Assembly: GCA_036258735.1 (NCBI GenBank)
Contig: DATADC010000007.1
Span: 1-6,785 of the forward strand
Direction of reading: 5' to 3'
DNA from: JAPSGM01 sp036258735
GTDB lineage: Bacteria > Chloroflexota > Limnocylindria > QHBO01
Length of the DNA: 6,785 bases
Position 1 is the stretch's first letter, and the number at the start of each line of letters is the position of its first letter. Below, one piece after another: positions 1 to 6,785 of the stretch. Made by a program: the position numbers and the translations under genes. The notes beneath the pieces are model-generated. The model was not told where the DNA came from and searched no databases. It worked only from the letters and a program-made list of their open reading frames with translations.

Positions 1-1
1 A

Positions 2-1012
<1,011 letters not shown>

Positions 1013-1156
1013 CGACCGCTCGCCCGAGCGAACCCGCCAGGCATCATGCTGCGGGCCGCACGTTTTGCTCATGGGAAGTAACGCCCGATCAGACTCGGGC
1101 CCGCAGATCGCCCGGCGCTGGTTCGCGCCTGACGCACAGGTGTTGGAGGAGGATGC
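1013..1156 (+). other. Intergenic spacer and 5' leader of the binding-protein gene
   Basis: This 144-bp gap separates the ATPase gene from the binding-protein gene. It holds two short inverted repeats. One has CGCTC/GAGCG arms at 1017-1021 and 1026-1030, immediately after the ATPase stop. The other has GGCGC/GCGCC arms at 1114-1118 and 1125-1129, just before the ribosome-binding site. An 8-bp palindrome CGGGCCCG lies near 1095. No convincing -35/-10 pair is visible. The gap is long for this packed operon, so a promoter or operator here is plausible but not demonstrated. Confidence 0.4.
1145..1152 (+). promoter_or_regulatory. Strong ribosome-binding site of the binding-protein gene
   Basis: GGAGGAGG lies 4 nt before the ATG at 1157. 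It fixes this start for the permuted protein and shows that translation begins directly at a signal peptide placed in front of the displaced C-terminal half. Confidence 0.8.
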
Positions 1157-2551
1157 ATGACCCGTTGGATGAAACCCGCTGCGGTGCTCACGAGCCTGAT
1201 GCTCGTGCTGGTCGCATGCACCCAGACCGAAGATCAGGACGGGAACGGACAAACGTCGTACGTGTTCGGCGGACCAAACCAGGCGCTGAACACACAGTTC
1301 GGGAACGGCGGCGACTGCCTATTCACCGATCCTCCTGGCTGCTACCTACACCACCAGGCCAGCTTCATGGCCGGGGAGGCCGGGTTCTTCGAGCAGAACT
1401 TCCCCGACGTCGCGGTAGCCGGCGAGACGTACGACTTCTTCCCAATGCCGGCCATCGAGTTCAACGCCGTGGAGACTGCGGGAGACCTGTTCGGCATGTT
1501 CAACGACACCCCGCAGGCCGCCTCGCTAATGCGCTACCTGGTGAGCGCCGAGGCACAGGCGATCTGGCCGGAGCGCGGCGGTGCCCTGACCGCCAATTCG
1601 GCGGTGCCGCTCGACGTGTACCCCGACGACACATCCCGCCGGCTGGCCGAGGTGATGGTCGAGGCGGAGACCGTTCGGTTCGACGCGTCCGACAAGATGC
1701 CGGCCGAGATGGAGGCCGCCTTCCGGTCCGCCATCCTCGAGTACGTTCAGAACCCCGGCAACCTGGATTCGATCCTCTCGAACCTCGAGACCACTCGCGA
1801 GTCCGCCTACGCCGGCATCGAGCAAGCCGACCCGCCGGCGGCGAGCGCGCCGCCCGAGGATGACACTGGCCTCGGTGGCGAGATCAACATCCTGGCGGTG
1901 TGGGCGGACGCCGAGCAGGAGTCCTTCGAGGCGGTGATCGCCCCCTGGGTCGAACGCACCGGCGTTACGGTGAACTACGAGTCCACCCGGGACATCAACG
2001 CCACGCTCACGACCCGTATTGAGGGCGGCAATCCACCGGACGTGGCGGGGCTGCCGGGCCCCGGCGCCATGGCCACCTTCGCGCGGAACGGAGACCTGTT
2101 TTCGCTCGAGAACGTTATCGACCCCGACGCCATGGCCGAGGAGTACAACGAGGGATGGATCGCCGACGGCAGCGTCGACGGCCACCTGGTAGGGATCTTC
2201 ATCAAGGCCACCGCCAAGGGATTCATCTGGTACAACCCCGCAGAATTCGAGGAGCGCGGGTACGAGGTCCCGGAGGACTGGGACGGCTTGGTCGCGCTCG
2301 CCGATCAGATCCGCGAGGACGGATTCACCCCGTGGGGCATCGGCCTGAACAGCGGCGCTGGCTCGGAGGGTTGGCCGGGTACGGACTGGATCGAGGACTT
2401 CGTGCTCCGCCAGTCGGGAGCCGAGGTCTACGACGCGTGGTGGCAGGGCACGCACCCATGGAACTCGGAGGAGATTCGCATGGCATTCGAAGCCTTCGGA
2501 AAGTGGGCCGCCAACGCCGAGACTTCTGACTCTGCCACGCCTTCGGGCTAG
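1157..2551 (+). CDS. Circularly permuted sugar ABC transporter substrate-binding lipoprotein
   Basis: This 464-aa lipoprotein is the likely sugar receptor of the importer. Residues 1-20 are a signal peptide ending in the lipobox LVAC, with C21 as the lipid anchor, followed by a short acidic/Gly spacer. Residues 34-218 match what is normally the C-terminal half of AglE-like binding proteins: YVFGG, then FTDPPGCYLHHQASF (56-70), GDLFGMFNDTPQA, AQAIW..RGGAL, ETVRFDASDKMP (171-182) and the closing helix LDSILSNLE. Residues 219-238 are a Pro/Ala/Asp-rich linker. Residues 239-455 match the normal N-terminal half: LGGEINIL, RIEGGNPPDVAGLP, GIFIKATAKGFIWYNP, WPGTDWIEDFVLRQ and FGKWAANAE. A nine-residue tail ends the protein. 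Joining E455 to Y35 restores the usual order with no evident loss, and total length is normal. There is no stop, frameshift or second signal peptide inside. The fold and sugar-binding role come from family knowledge. The substrate is unknown, with alpha-glucosides the best guess. Confidence 0.9.
   Translation: MTRWMKPAAVLTSLMLVLVACTQTEDQDGNGQTSYVFGGPNQALNTQFGNGGDCLFTDPPGCYLHHQASFMAGEAGFFEQNFPDVAVAGETYDFFPMPAIEFNAVETAGDLFGMFNDTPQAASLMRYLVSAEAQAIWPERGGALTANSAVPLDVYPDDTSRRLAEVMVEAETVRFDASDKMPAEMEAAFRSAILEYVQNPGNLDSILSNLETTRESAYAGIEQADPPAASAPPEDDTGLGGEINILAVWADAEQESFEAVIAPWVERTGVTVNYESTRDINATLTTRIEGGNPPDVAGLPGPGAMATFARNGDLFSLENVIDPDAMAEEYNEGWIADGSVDGHLVGIFIKATAKGFIWYNPAEFEERGYEVPEDWDGLVALADQIREDGFTPWGIGLNSGAGSEGWPGTDWIEDFVLRQSGAEVYDAWWQGTHPWNSEEIRMAFEAFGKWAANAETSDSATPSG
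1811..1870 (+). other. Linker joining the original C- and N-termini in the permuted binding protein
   Basis: This segment encodes residues 219-238 (AGIEQADPPAASAPPEDDTG), between the family's usual last helix and its usual first beta strand. The composition resembles the flexible stretch that normally follows the lipid-anchored Cys in ordinary binding proteins. It contains no hydrophobic segment and no lipobox, so if it descends from a second gene copy, the signal peptide of that copy has been lost. Confidence 0.75.
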
Positions 2552-2558
2552 GCCTCTG

Positions 2559-2589
2559 GATGCGGGCCGCGTCATGCGCGGCCCGCATC
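2559..2589 (+). promoter_or_regulatory. Perfect 13-bp intercistronic hairpin after the binding-protein gene
   Basis: GATGCGGGCCGCG (2559-2571) and its exact reverse complement (2577-2589) flank the 5-nt loop TCATG. It starts 8 nt after the binding-protein stop and lies 46 nt before the permease start. No T-run follows, so it is not a classic intrinsic terminator. The likely role, by analogy with the malE-malF gap in enteric bacteria, is to stabilise the upstream mRNA or partly attenuate transcription, giving more binding protein than permease. Confidence 0.7.
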
Positions 2590-2623
2590 TGAACGTCCAG
2601 ACGCATCGGTAGACACGCCTCGT

Positions 2624-2631
2624 AGGAGGAG
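2624..2631 (+). promoter_or_regulatory. Ribosome-binding site deciding the GTG start of the first permease
   Basis: AGGAGGAG lies 4 nt before GTG 2636. The in-frame ATG at 2657 has no comparable site, so the GTG start is preferred. Confidence 0.7.
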
Positions 2632-2635
2632 AGGA

Positions 2636-3598
2636 GTGGATTTCGGGAACCTCGGCATGGCCGTCGTGGTTGTCGTCGGCGTGCCCGCCATTACGGCTGG
2701 CTATGCGCTGGTCGCGGAGCGCGCGCTCGGGTTCCTGCCCGCGAAACGGCGGCCCGCCTTTCGGCCCTGGCTGTGGCTCGCTCCGGGGTTCGCCTTCCTC
2801 ATCGCCTATCTCATCTACCCGACGGTCGCCACATTCTTTTTGAGCCTGCAGAACGCGCGCTCAACCGAGTTCATCGGCGTCGATAACTACTCGCGGCTGG
2901 TAGGGCAGTCCGGCTTCTGGCAGATCATCCTCAACACGGCGCTGTGGATCGCGTTCTTCGCCGGCGTCGTGGTCGTCATCGGGCTGCTGATCGCGGTGCT
3001 TGCCGATCGCGTTCGGTATGAGACGGTCGTCAAGGCCCTCGTCTTCCTGCCGCTGGCCGTCAGCTTCGTGGCGGCGGGCGTCATCTGGAACTTCATGTAC
3101 GACTTCAACCCGGCGCGCGGCACGGTGAATGCGGCCTTGGGGCTGGTCGGTAGCGACCCGCAGTCGTGGCTGACGGAGTGGCCTCGGAACACCTTCATGC
3201 TCATCATCGTGGGCATCTGGATGTGGGTCGGGTTCGCGACCGTCATCCTCTCAGCCGGGCTCAAAGGCATCTCGACCGAGCTGCTGGAGGCGGCTCGCAT
3301 GGACGGCGCCGGCGAGCTTCAGGTCTTTGCACGCATCATCCTGCCGCTCCTGGCACCAACGATCTCCGTGGTCGCCACCACCATCGTCATCACCGCTCTG
3401 AAGACCTTCGACATCGTCTTCGTCATGACCAACGGCCAGTACGGGACGGAGGTCATCGGTACGGCGTTCTACCACGAGCGCTTCACGAATCAGAACGCGG
3501 GCACCGCGGCCGCCATCGCGATCATCCTTCTGCTCACCATCATCCCGGTCATGCTCATCAACATCCGCCGTTTCCAGGCGCAGGAGGCGATTCGATGA
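2636..3598 (+). CDS. Sugar ABC transporter permease, MalF/AglF type
   Basis: This 320-aa integral membrane protein forms one half of the sugar channel. It starts at GTG. It has about seven hydrophobic segments: roughly residues 8-27, 45-72, 98-122, 134-157, 186-209, 239-263 and 289-310. The first is an extra N-terminal segment ahead of the usual six. The cytoplasmic coupling loop carries the EAA motif EAARMDGAGELQVF followed by IILP (from E218 to P237), which docks on the MalK-type ATPase. Other family landmarks are IYPTVATFFLSL, FLPLAVSFVAAGVIW, TFDIVFVMTNGQYGTEV and the closing NIRRFQAQEAIR. It follows the binding-protein gene by 84 bp, and its TGA overlaps the next gene's ATG (ATGA), indicating translational coupling. 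Substrate specificity cannot be read directly; resemblance to the alpha-glucoside-type permeases is from recalled family patterns. Confidence 0.93.
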   Translation: MDFGNLGMAVVVVVGVPAITAGYALVAERALGFLPAKRRPAFRPWLWLAPGFAFLIAYLIYPTVATFFLSLQNARSTEFIGVDNYSRLVGQSGFWQIILNTALWIAFFAGVVVVIGLLIAVLADRVRYETVVKALVFLPLAVSFVAAGVIWNFMYDFNPARGTVNAALGLVGSDPQSWLTEWPRNTFMLIIVGIWMWVGFATVILSAGLKGISTELLEAARMDGAGELQVFARIILPLLAPTISVVATTIVITALKTFDIVFVMTNGQYGTEVIGTAFYHERFTNQNAGTAAAIAIILLLTIIPVMLINIRRFQAQEAIR

Positions 3599-4500
3599 CC
3601 GTGCTCGACGCCGAAGCCACCACGACGACCGCCCCCACCGTCCGCGAGCAGGCCGGCGGAGGGCCGCGATGGATCAGCCGTGCCGGCCTCCATACCATCC
3701 TGATCGCGGTCACGATCATCTGGCTTCTCCCAACCGTAGCGCTGTTCGTCAGCTCGCTCCGGCCCGCAAACGAGGTCCTGACGAACGGCTGGTGGAACGC
3801 CTTTCAGTTGCCGTTCGAGTTCACGCTCGAGAACTACAGCAGCGTGCTGGGCCGCAACAACATGGCCCAGGCATTCATGAACAGCCTCTTCATCACCATC
3901 CCGGCCACGGTCATCCCCATTCTGGTCGCGGCCTTCGCGGCCTATGCCTTTGCGTGGATGGAGTTTCCCGGTCGAAACCTGCTGTTCATCATCGTCGTGG
4001 GACTGCTCGTCATCCCGCTCCAGTCCGCGCTGATTCCCGTCCTGCAGTTCACGACCAACCTGGGCCTCACCGGAAGCTTCCCCGCCGTCTGGCTGGCCCA
4101 CACCGGTTTCGGACTGCCGTTCGCCATCTTCCTGCTGCGCAACTTCTTCGGCGCGCTCCCGCGGGAGATGTTCGAATCCGCCTACCTGGATGGGGCCAGC
4201 CCTACCACGGCGTTCTTCCGCCTCGTGCTCCCGCTCTCGGTACCGGCGATCGCCTCGCTGGTCATCTTCCAGTTCATGTTCGTATGGAACGACCTCCTGG
4301 TCGCACTCATCCTGGTCGGAGGCACGCCACAGGTGGCGCCCATGACGGTACAGATCGCGAACCTGGTGAACTCGCTGGGACAGGGCTACCACCTGCTCAC
4401 GGCAGCCGCGTTCATCAGCATGGCGTTGCCGCTGGTTGTGTTCTTTGGCCTGCAGCGCTACTTCGTGCGCGGCATCCTGGGTGGCGCCGTAAAGGGCTGA
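3595..4500 (+). CDS. Sugar ABC transporter permease, MalG/AglG type
   Basis: This 301-aa membrane protein is the second half of the translocation channel. The chosen ATG overlaps the preceding stop by ATGA and has AGGAGG (3582-3587) 7 nt upstream. The same frame runs open further upstream, but that part lies inside the first permease and is not coding. A Thr/Ala-rich cytoplasmic tail of about 30 residues precedes six hydrophobic segments: about 34-55, 97-121, 129-152, 164-187, 217-243 and 268-290. The coupling loop is ESAYLDGASPTTAFFRLVLP starting at E194, the MalG-type EAA motif. FQFMFVWNDLLVALIL and the terminal RYFVRGILGGAVKG are family hallmarks. It pairs with the upstream permease and the MalK-type ATPase. 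Confidence 0.94.
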   Translation: MTVLDAEATTTTAPTVREQAGGGPRWISRAGLHTILIAVTIIWLLPTVALFVSSLRPANEVLTNGWWNAFQLPFEFTLENYSSVLGRNNMAQAFMNSLFITIPATVIPILVAAFAAYAFAWMEFPGRNLLFIIVVGLLVIPLQSALIPVLQFTTNLGLTGSFPAVWLAHTGFGLPFAIFLLRNFFGALPREMFESAYLDGASPTTAFFRLVLPLSVPAIASLVIFQFMFVWNDLLVALILVGGTPQVAPMTVQIANLVNSLGQGYHLLTAAAFISMALPLVVFFGLQRYFVRGILGGAVKG

Positions 4501-4578
4501 GCCGCGACCAGCTGGCCCACAACCTGCACCATTCCGCTCGGGGAGGCCGGCGACACGTCCGGCCCGGGAGGCTGAGAC

Positions 4579-4827
4579 ATGACCGATCGAGACTTCACGC
4601 AACAGTCCGAGCACGAGGAGCGGGTCGCGCAGGTCGAGGAGCGCGGGACCGAGCCGGCGCACACCGGGCCGCCCGGCTCGGCGGACCGAGTCGTCGGAGA
4701 TCCCGGCGCTCCGTCCTATGCCGAGGAGGTCGAGGCCGAGCACCGCGGCGAAACCGCCGAGGACCTTCAGCCCGCCGACGACAGCGACGCGCCGCTGGAC
4801 TCTGCCTACAAGCCACGGACGGGCTGA
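4579..4827 (+). CDS. Small acidic, probably disordered protein of unknown function
   Basis: This 82-aa protein begins MTDRDFTQQSEHEERVAQVE. It is rich in Glu, Asp, Pro, Gly and Ala, has no hydrophobic segment, no cysteine and no signal peptide, and is probably cytoplasmic and largely unstructured. GGGAGG (4566-4571) lies 7 nt before the ATG, and third codon positions are strongly G/C, both supporting a real gene. It follows the second permease by 78 bp on the same strand and may be co-transcribed as the last gene of the import operon. I do not recognise a family and assign no function. Confidence 0.65.
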   Translation: MTDRDFTQQSEHEERVAQVEERGTEPAHTGPPGSADRVVGDPGAPSYAEEVEAEHRGETAEDLQPADDSDAPLDSAYKPRTG

Positions 4828-4842
4828 GGCGTAACGCCGCCT
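4827..4842. terminator. Weak stem-loop between convergent genes
   Basis: AGGCG (4827-4831) and CGCCT (4838-4842) can pair across a 6-nt loop in the 19-bp gap between two convergent genes. No T-run is present on either strand. It could serve as a bidirectional end signal, but the stem is short and such pairs are common in GC-rich DNA. Confidence 0.25.
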
Positions 4843-4846
4843 GGCC

Positions 4847-5638
4847 CTATGCCAAGCGGCCCAGGATCTGCTCGCGGTCGAAGGCCCACGAGCCGACGAC
4901 CAGCGTGACGCCGATCAAGGCGGCGACCACGAGGTCGCCGATGATGACCTGCTCCATGGTGAAGGTGGCCTGGCCACCGAAGAACTGCGCGACGGCGACG
5001 GCGATGATGGGGATTACCACGAAGCCGCCGATCTGCTGGGCGGTGCGTGGGTCGCCCACGCGGGCGCTGACCACGATGCCCAGCAGCACGCTGAAGATGC
5101 AGATCAGCGGCACCAGCGTGATCATGGCCACCTGCCAGACGTCGATGAACACGAAGCGGGCGAGCCGCGGGTCGGCGATGGCGCCGTTTACCTCCCCGTA
5201 CAGCCAGTAGACCGCCCAGGTGGCGGTGACGGCCGGGATGGCGGCCGCGAGCGTCTTCCCAGCCAGCAGCTCCGGGACCTCCAGCGGGGTGGCGAGCTGC
5301 GGCTCCAGCGACCGACCGACCTTCTCGCCGATGACCGACTGCGTGGCGATGGCCATCGGCACCATGGCGGGGATGATCAGGAAGTAGGCCATGAAGTTGG
5401 AGACGATGAAGCCCTGGATCGCCAGCTTCTCCGGCACGTTGGGGAATTCGTCGATGTAGTTGCGGACGATGCCGATCTGGTCCATGTTGAGCTCGCTGAC
5501 CTGGATGAACGCGACCAGCCCGGTGGGGATCGAGGCGAACACCAAGGCGGGGAAGACCACCGCTCCGAGCAGCAGGCGATTGCTGACCAGGTCCCGCCAC
5601 TCCTTGACGAAGACGGCCCACACGTATCCCGGCCTCAC
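4847..5638 (-). CDS. ABC-2-type exporter permease
   Basis: This 263-aa membrane subunit belongs to an ABC-2-type (drug, antibiotic or Na+ exporter-like) system. The start is GTG at 5638, overlapping the upstream ATPase stop as GTGA, with GGGAGGGAG (5654-5646) 7 nt before it. An N-terminal amphipathic stretch, VWAVFVKEWRDLVSNR, is typical of the family and precedes hydrophobic segments near 22-45, 77-102, 126-146, 170-192, 203-220 and 231-252. The cytoplasmic motif SVIGEKVGRSLEPQLATPL (101-119), followed by LLAGK, is the hallmark that contacts the ATPase. The protein ends with the common AFDREQILGRL tail. A long extracytoplasmic loop (about 46-76) lies between the first two segments. Transport direction is inferred from the family; the substrate is unknown. 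Confidence 0.9.
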   Translation of the reverse strand: MRPGYVWAVFVKEWRDLVSNRLLLGAVVFPALVFASIPTGLVAFIQVSELNMDQIGIVRNYIDEFPNVPEKLAIQGFIVSNFMAYFLIIPAMVPMAIATQSVIGEKVGRSLEPQLATPLEVPELLAGKTLAAAIPAVTATWAVYWLYGEVNGAIADPRLARFVFIDVWQVAMITLVPLICIFSVLLGIVVSARVGDPRTAQQIGGFVVIPIIAVAVAQFFGGQATFTMEQVIIGDLVVAALIGVTLVVGSWAFDREQILGRLA

Positions 5639-6615
5639 GCCGCCGCTCCCTCCCGGCCCGCCGGGACCGTTGCCGGCACGTCCCGCTCTCCCGCCTCGCC
5701 GACCAAGTTGAGGTACACCTCCTCCAGCGTGGCGGCCTCCTCGCGCACGCCGCTGATCCGCGCGCCGGCGCCGACCAGCGCCGCCACCAGGTCCGGCGTC
5801 TCCGTCGCTGGGTCGCGCAGCTCGACCAGCAGGGAGCGGTCCTCGTCGCTGCCCCGCGCCCCGAGCACGTACGGCAGCGCCTCGAGCAGGACGAGGAACG
5901 ACTCCGGTCCGCGGGCGCCGTTGAGCTCCACACGCACCGTGGCGTTGCGGCCGTGGCGGCGGATGCCGGCTGGGGTGTCAACGCGCAGCAGCGTGCCGCG
6001 CATGATGCCGATGCGGTCGCACAGCCGCTCGGCCTCGTCAAGGTTGTGGGTGCAGACCACGATCGAGCGGCCCCGGCCGCGCAGGCTCGCCACGAAGTCG
6101 CGCACCGTCTTGGCCGCCGACGGATCGAGGCCGCTGGTCGGCTCGTCGAGGTAGATGACCTCGGGCTCGTGCAGCAGGGCGCGCGCTATGGCTATCTTCT
6201 GGCGCATTCCCTTGCTGAAGCCGCCCACGCGCCGGTCGGCATGCTCCCCCATGCCGACCACGCCGAGGTATCGGTCTACGTGCGAAGCCAGCCGAGCGCC
6301 GGTCAGCCCGTAGAGGCGCCCGTAGAAGGCCAGGTTCTGACGCGCGGTCAGCTTGTCGTGCAGGCCGGGCGACTCGGTAAGGATGCCGGTCAGGCCGCGG
6401 ATCCGCTGGGAGTCCTGGCCCAGTGCATGCCCGTTGACGGTCGCGGTCCCACCCGTCGGGCGGATGAGGCCGGCCAGCATGCGGACGGTGGTCGTCTTGC
6501 CCGCCCCGTTCGGGCCGAGCAGGCCGAAGATCTCGCCGTCGGCCACGCTGAACGACAGGTCGTGCACGGCGACCACGCGCCCGAAGTCGCGACGCAGCCC
6601 CTCGACGACGATCAC
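5635..6615 (-). CDS. ABC-2-type exporter ATP-binding protein
   Basis: This 326-aa ATPase drives the adjacent ABC-2 permease. It starts at GTG 6615, with GAGGAG (6626-6621) 5 nt upstream. It has Walker A GPNGAGKT (34-41), the signature GFSKGMRQK (132-140; the usual Ser-Gly-Gly-Gln is the variant FSKGM), Walker B VIYLDEPTSGLDP with D157/E158, and the H-loop CTHNLDEAE with H190. The Q-loop reads GILTESPGL, with Glu81 where Gln is usual. I recall this variant in related exporter ATPases, so it need not mean inactivity. Residues about 205-312 form the C-terminal accessory domain of the DUF4162 type, ending in the characteristic LEEVYLNLVGE. A short Ala/Gly/Arg tail follows. Its stop overlaps the permease start, a sign of translational coupling. 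Confidence 0.94.
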   Translation of the reverse strand: MIVVEGLRRDFGRVVAVHDLSFSVADGEIFGLLGPNGAGKTTTVRMLAGLIRPTGGTATVNGHALGQDSQRIRGLTGILTESPGLHDKLTARQNLAFYGRLYGLTGARLASHVDRYLGVVGMGEHADRRVGGFSKGMRQKIAIARALLHEPEVIYLDEPTSGLDPSAAKTVRDFVASLRGRGRSIVVCTHNLDEAERLCDRIGIMRGTLLRVDTPAGIRRHGRNATVRVELNGARGPESFLVLLEALPYVLGARGSDEDRSLLVELRDPATETPDLVAALVGAGARISGVREEAATLEEVYLNLVGEAGERDVPATVPAGREGAAA

Positions 6616-6620
6616 GGCAG

Positions 6621-6626
6621 CTCCTC
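6621..6626 (-). promoter_or_regulatory. Ribosome-binding site deciding the GTG start of the exporter ATPase
   Basis: On the minus strand, GAGGAG ends 5 nt before GTG 6615. It lies in the 15-bp gap after the upstream stop and supports this start over internal alternatives. Confidence 0.65.
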
Positions 6627-6630
6627 GTCC

Positions 6631-6785
6631 TCAGCGGCGCGCGCCGGCGGCGCGCAACCGGTTGAGCATGGCACCCAGCCGCGCGAATGCTCGGCGCTCG
6701 GGCGCTCCGGCGCCGTTGCGGGCCGGCCCCACGGCATCGTGCCAGCCGGGCTCCTCGCGACGCACGTCGGCGACCACTTTTCCGT
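6631..6785 (-). CDS. C-terminal end of an unidentified protein (partial)
   Basis: An open frame enters from the right edge and ends at TGA (6633-6631), 15 bp before the exporter ATPase start. The visible 50 residues begin GKVVADVRREEPGWHDAVG and end in an Arg/Ala-rich helix-like stretch, RLGAMLNRLRAAGARR. Third codon positions are almost all G or C, as in the neighbours, and the spacing suggests it is co-transcribed with the exporter genes. I do not recognise the family. A 7-bp GC-only inverted repeat (6639-6645 with 6649-6655) sits in its last codons. Confidence 0.6.
   Translation of the reverse strand, partial: GKVVADVRREEPGWHDAVGPARNGAGAPERRAFARLGAMLNRLRAAGARR

Noticed and set aside
1013..1156. 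Sigma-70-like promoter before the binding-protein gene
   Set aside because: I could not find a -35/-10 pair with suitable spacing. The AT-richer patch CGTTTTGCTCATGGGAAGTAA (about 1060-1080) does not match well enough.
1157..2551. Binding-protein gene as a pseudogene or assembly join of two tandem genes
   Set aside because: The collapse of two ordinary copies would leave the signal peptide followed by the first half, not the second. Here both junctions carry spacer-like linkers, the frame is unbroken and the flanking signals are in place. Read-level confirmation is still desirable.
1526..2575. Long minus-strand open frame (349 codons) opposite the binding-protein gene
   Set aside because: It is an antisense shadow. 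The plus strand carries clear family motifs, and GC-rich DNA with G/C third positions commonly leaves the opposite strand open.
3490..4743. Long minus-strand open frame (417 codons) opposite the second permease and the small gene
   Set aside because: Its composition is charged and repetitive (Arg/Asp/Glu/Gln-rich) with no recognisable motif, while the plus strand encodes a well-defined permease.
4806..6041. Minus-strand open frame (411 codons) in another frame over the exporter genes
   Set aside because: It has Ala/Arg-rich low-complexity sequence with no motif, and the true frames show ABC ATPase and permease hallmarks.
6639..6655. 7-bp GC-only inverted repeat as a terminator of the upstream minus-strand gene
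   Set aside because: It lies inside the last codons, has only a 3-nt loop and no T-run, and consists of GCG/CGC repeats expected in Arg/Ala codons.

Overview
The window is GC-rich, bacterial and tightly packed. It has GTG starts, strong Shine-Dalgarno sequences, start/stop overlaps and strong G/C preference at third codon positions. A lipobox lipoprotein and MalK-type transporter parts of this flavour fit Chloroflexota or Actinomycetota. That placement is inferred from style, because no marker gene is present.

Left part (1-4827, plus strand): a CUT1-type carbohydrate ABC importer. It has a 5'-truncated MalK/UgpC-like ATPase (from 2 to 1012), a lipoprotein substrate-binding protein (1157-2551), two MalF- and MalG-like permeases (2636-3598 and 3595-4500, overlapping by ATGA) and a small acidic protein of unknown function (4579-4827). 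The closest family I recognise is the AglE/AglF/AglG alpha-glucoside type. The binding protein would deliver sugar to the two permeases, and the ATPase would power import. A perfect 13-bp hairpin lies between the binding-protein and permease genes.

Right part (4847-6785, minus strand, convergent): a three-gene run read from the right edge. It has the C-terminal end of an unidentified protein (6785-6631), a drug- or ABC-2-type exporter ATPase (6615-5635) and its membrane partner (5638-4847). The last two overlap by GTGA and probably form one efflux or export complex.

The main discovery is in the binding protein. Its order is lipoprotein signal, then what is normally the C-terminal half of the family, then a Pro/Ala/Asp-rich linker, then what is normally the N-terminal half. 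Both halves look complete and meet end to end if swapped back. This is a natural circular permutation in an apparently functional operon, with its own start, ribosome-binding site, signal peptide, stop and 3' hairpin. I read this from recalled family sequence patterns, not from an alignment.
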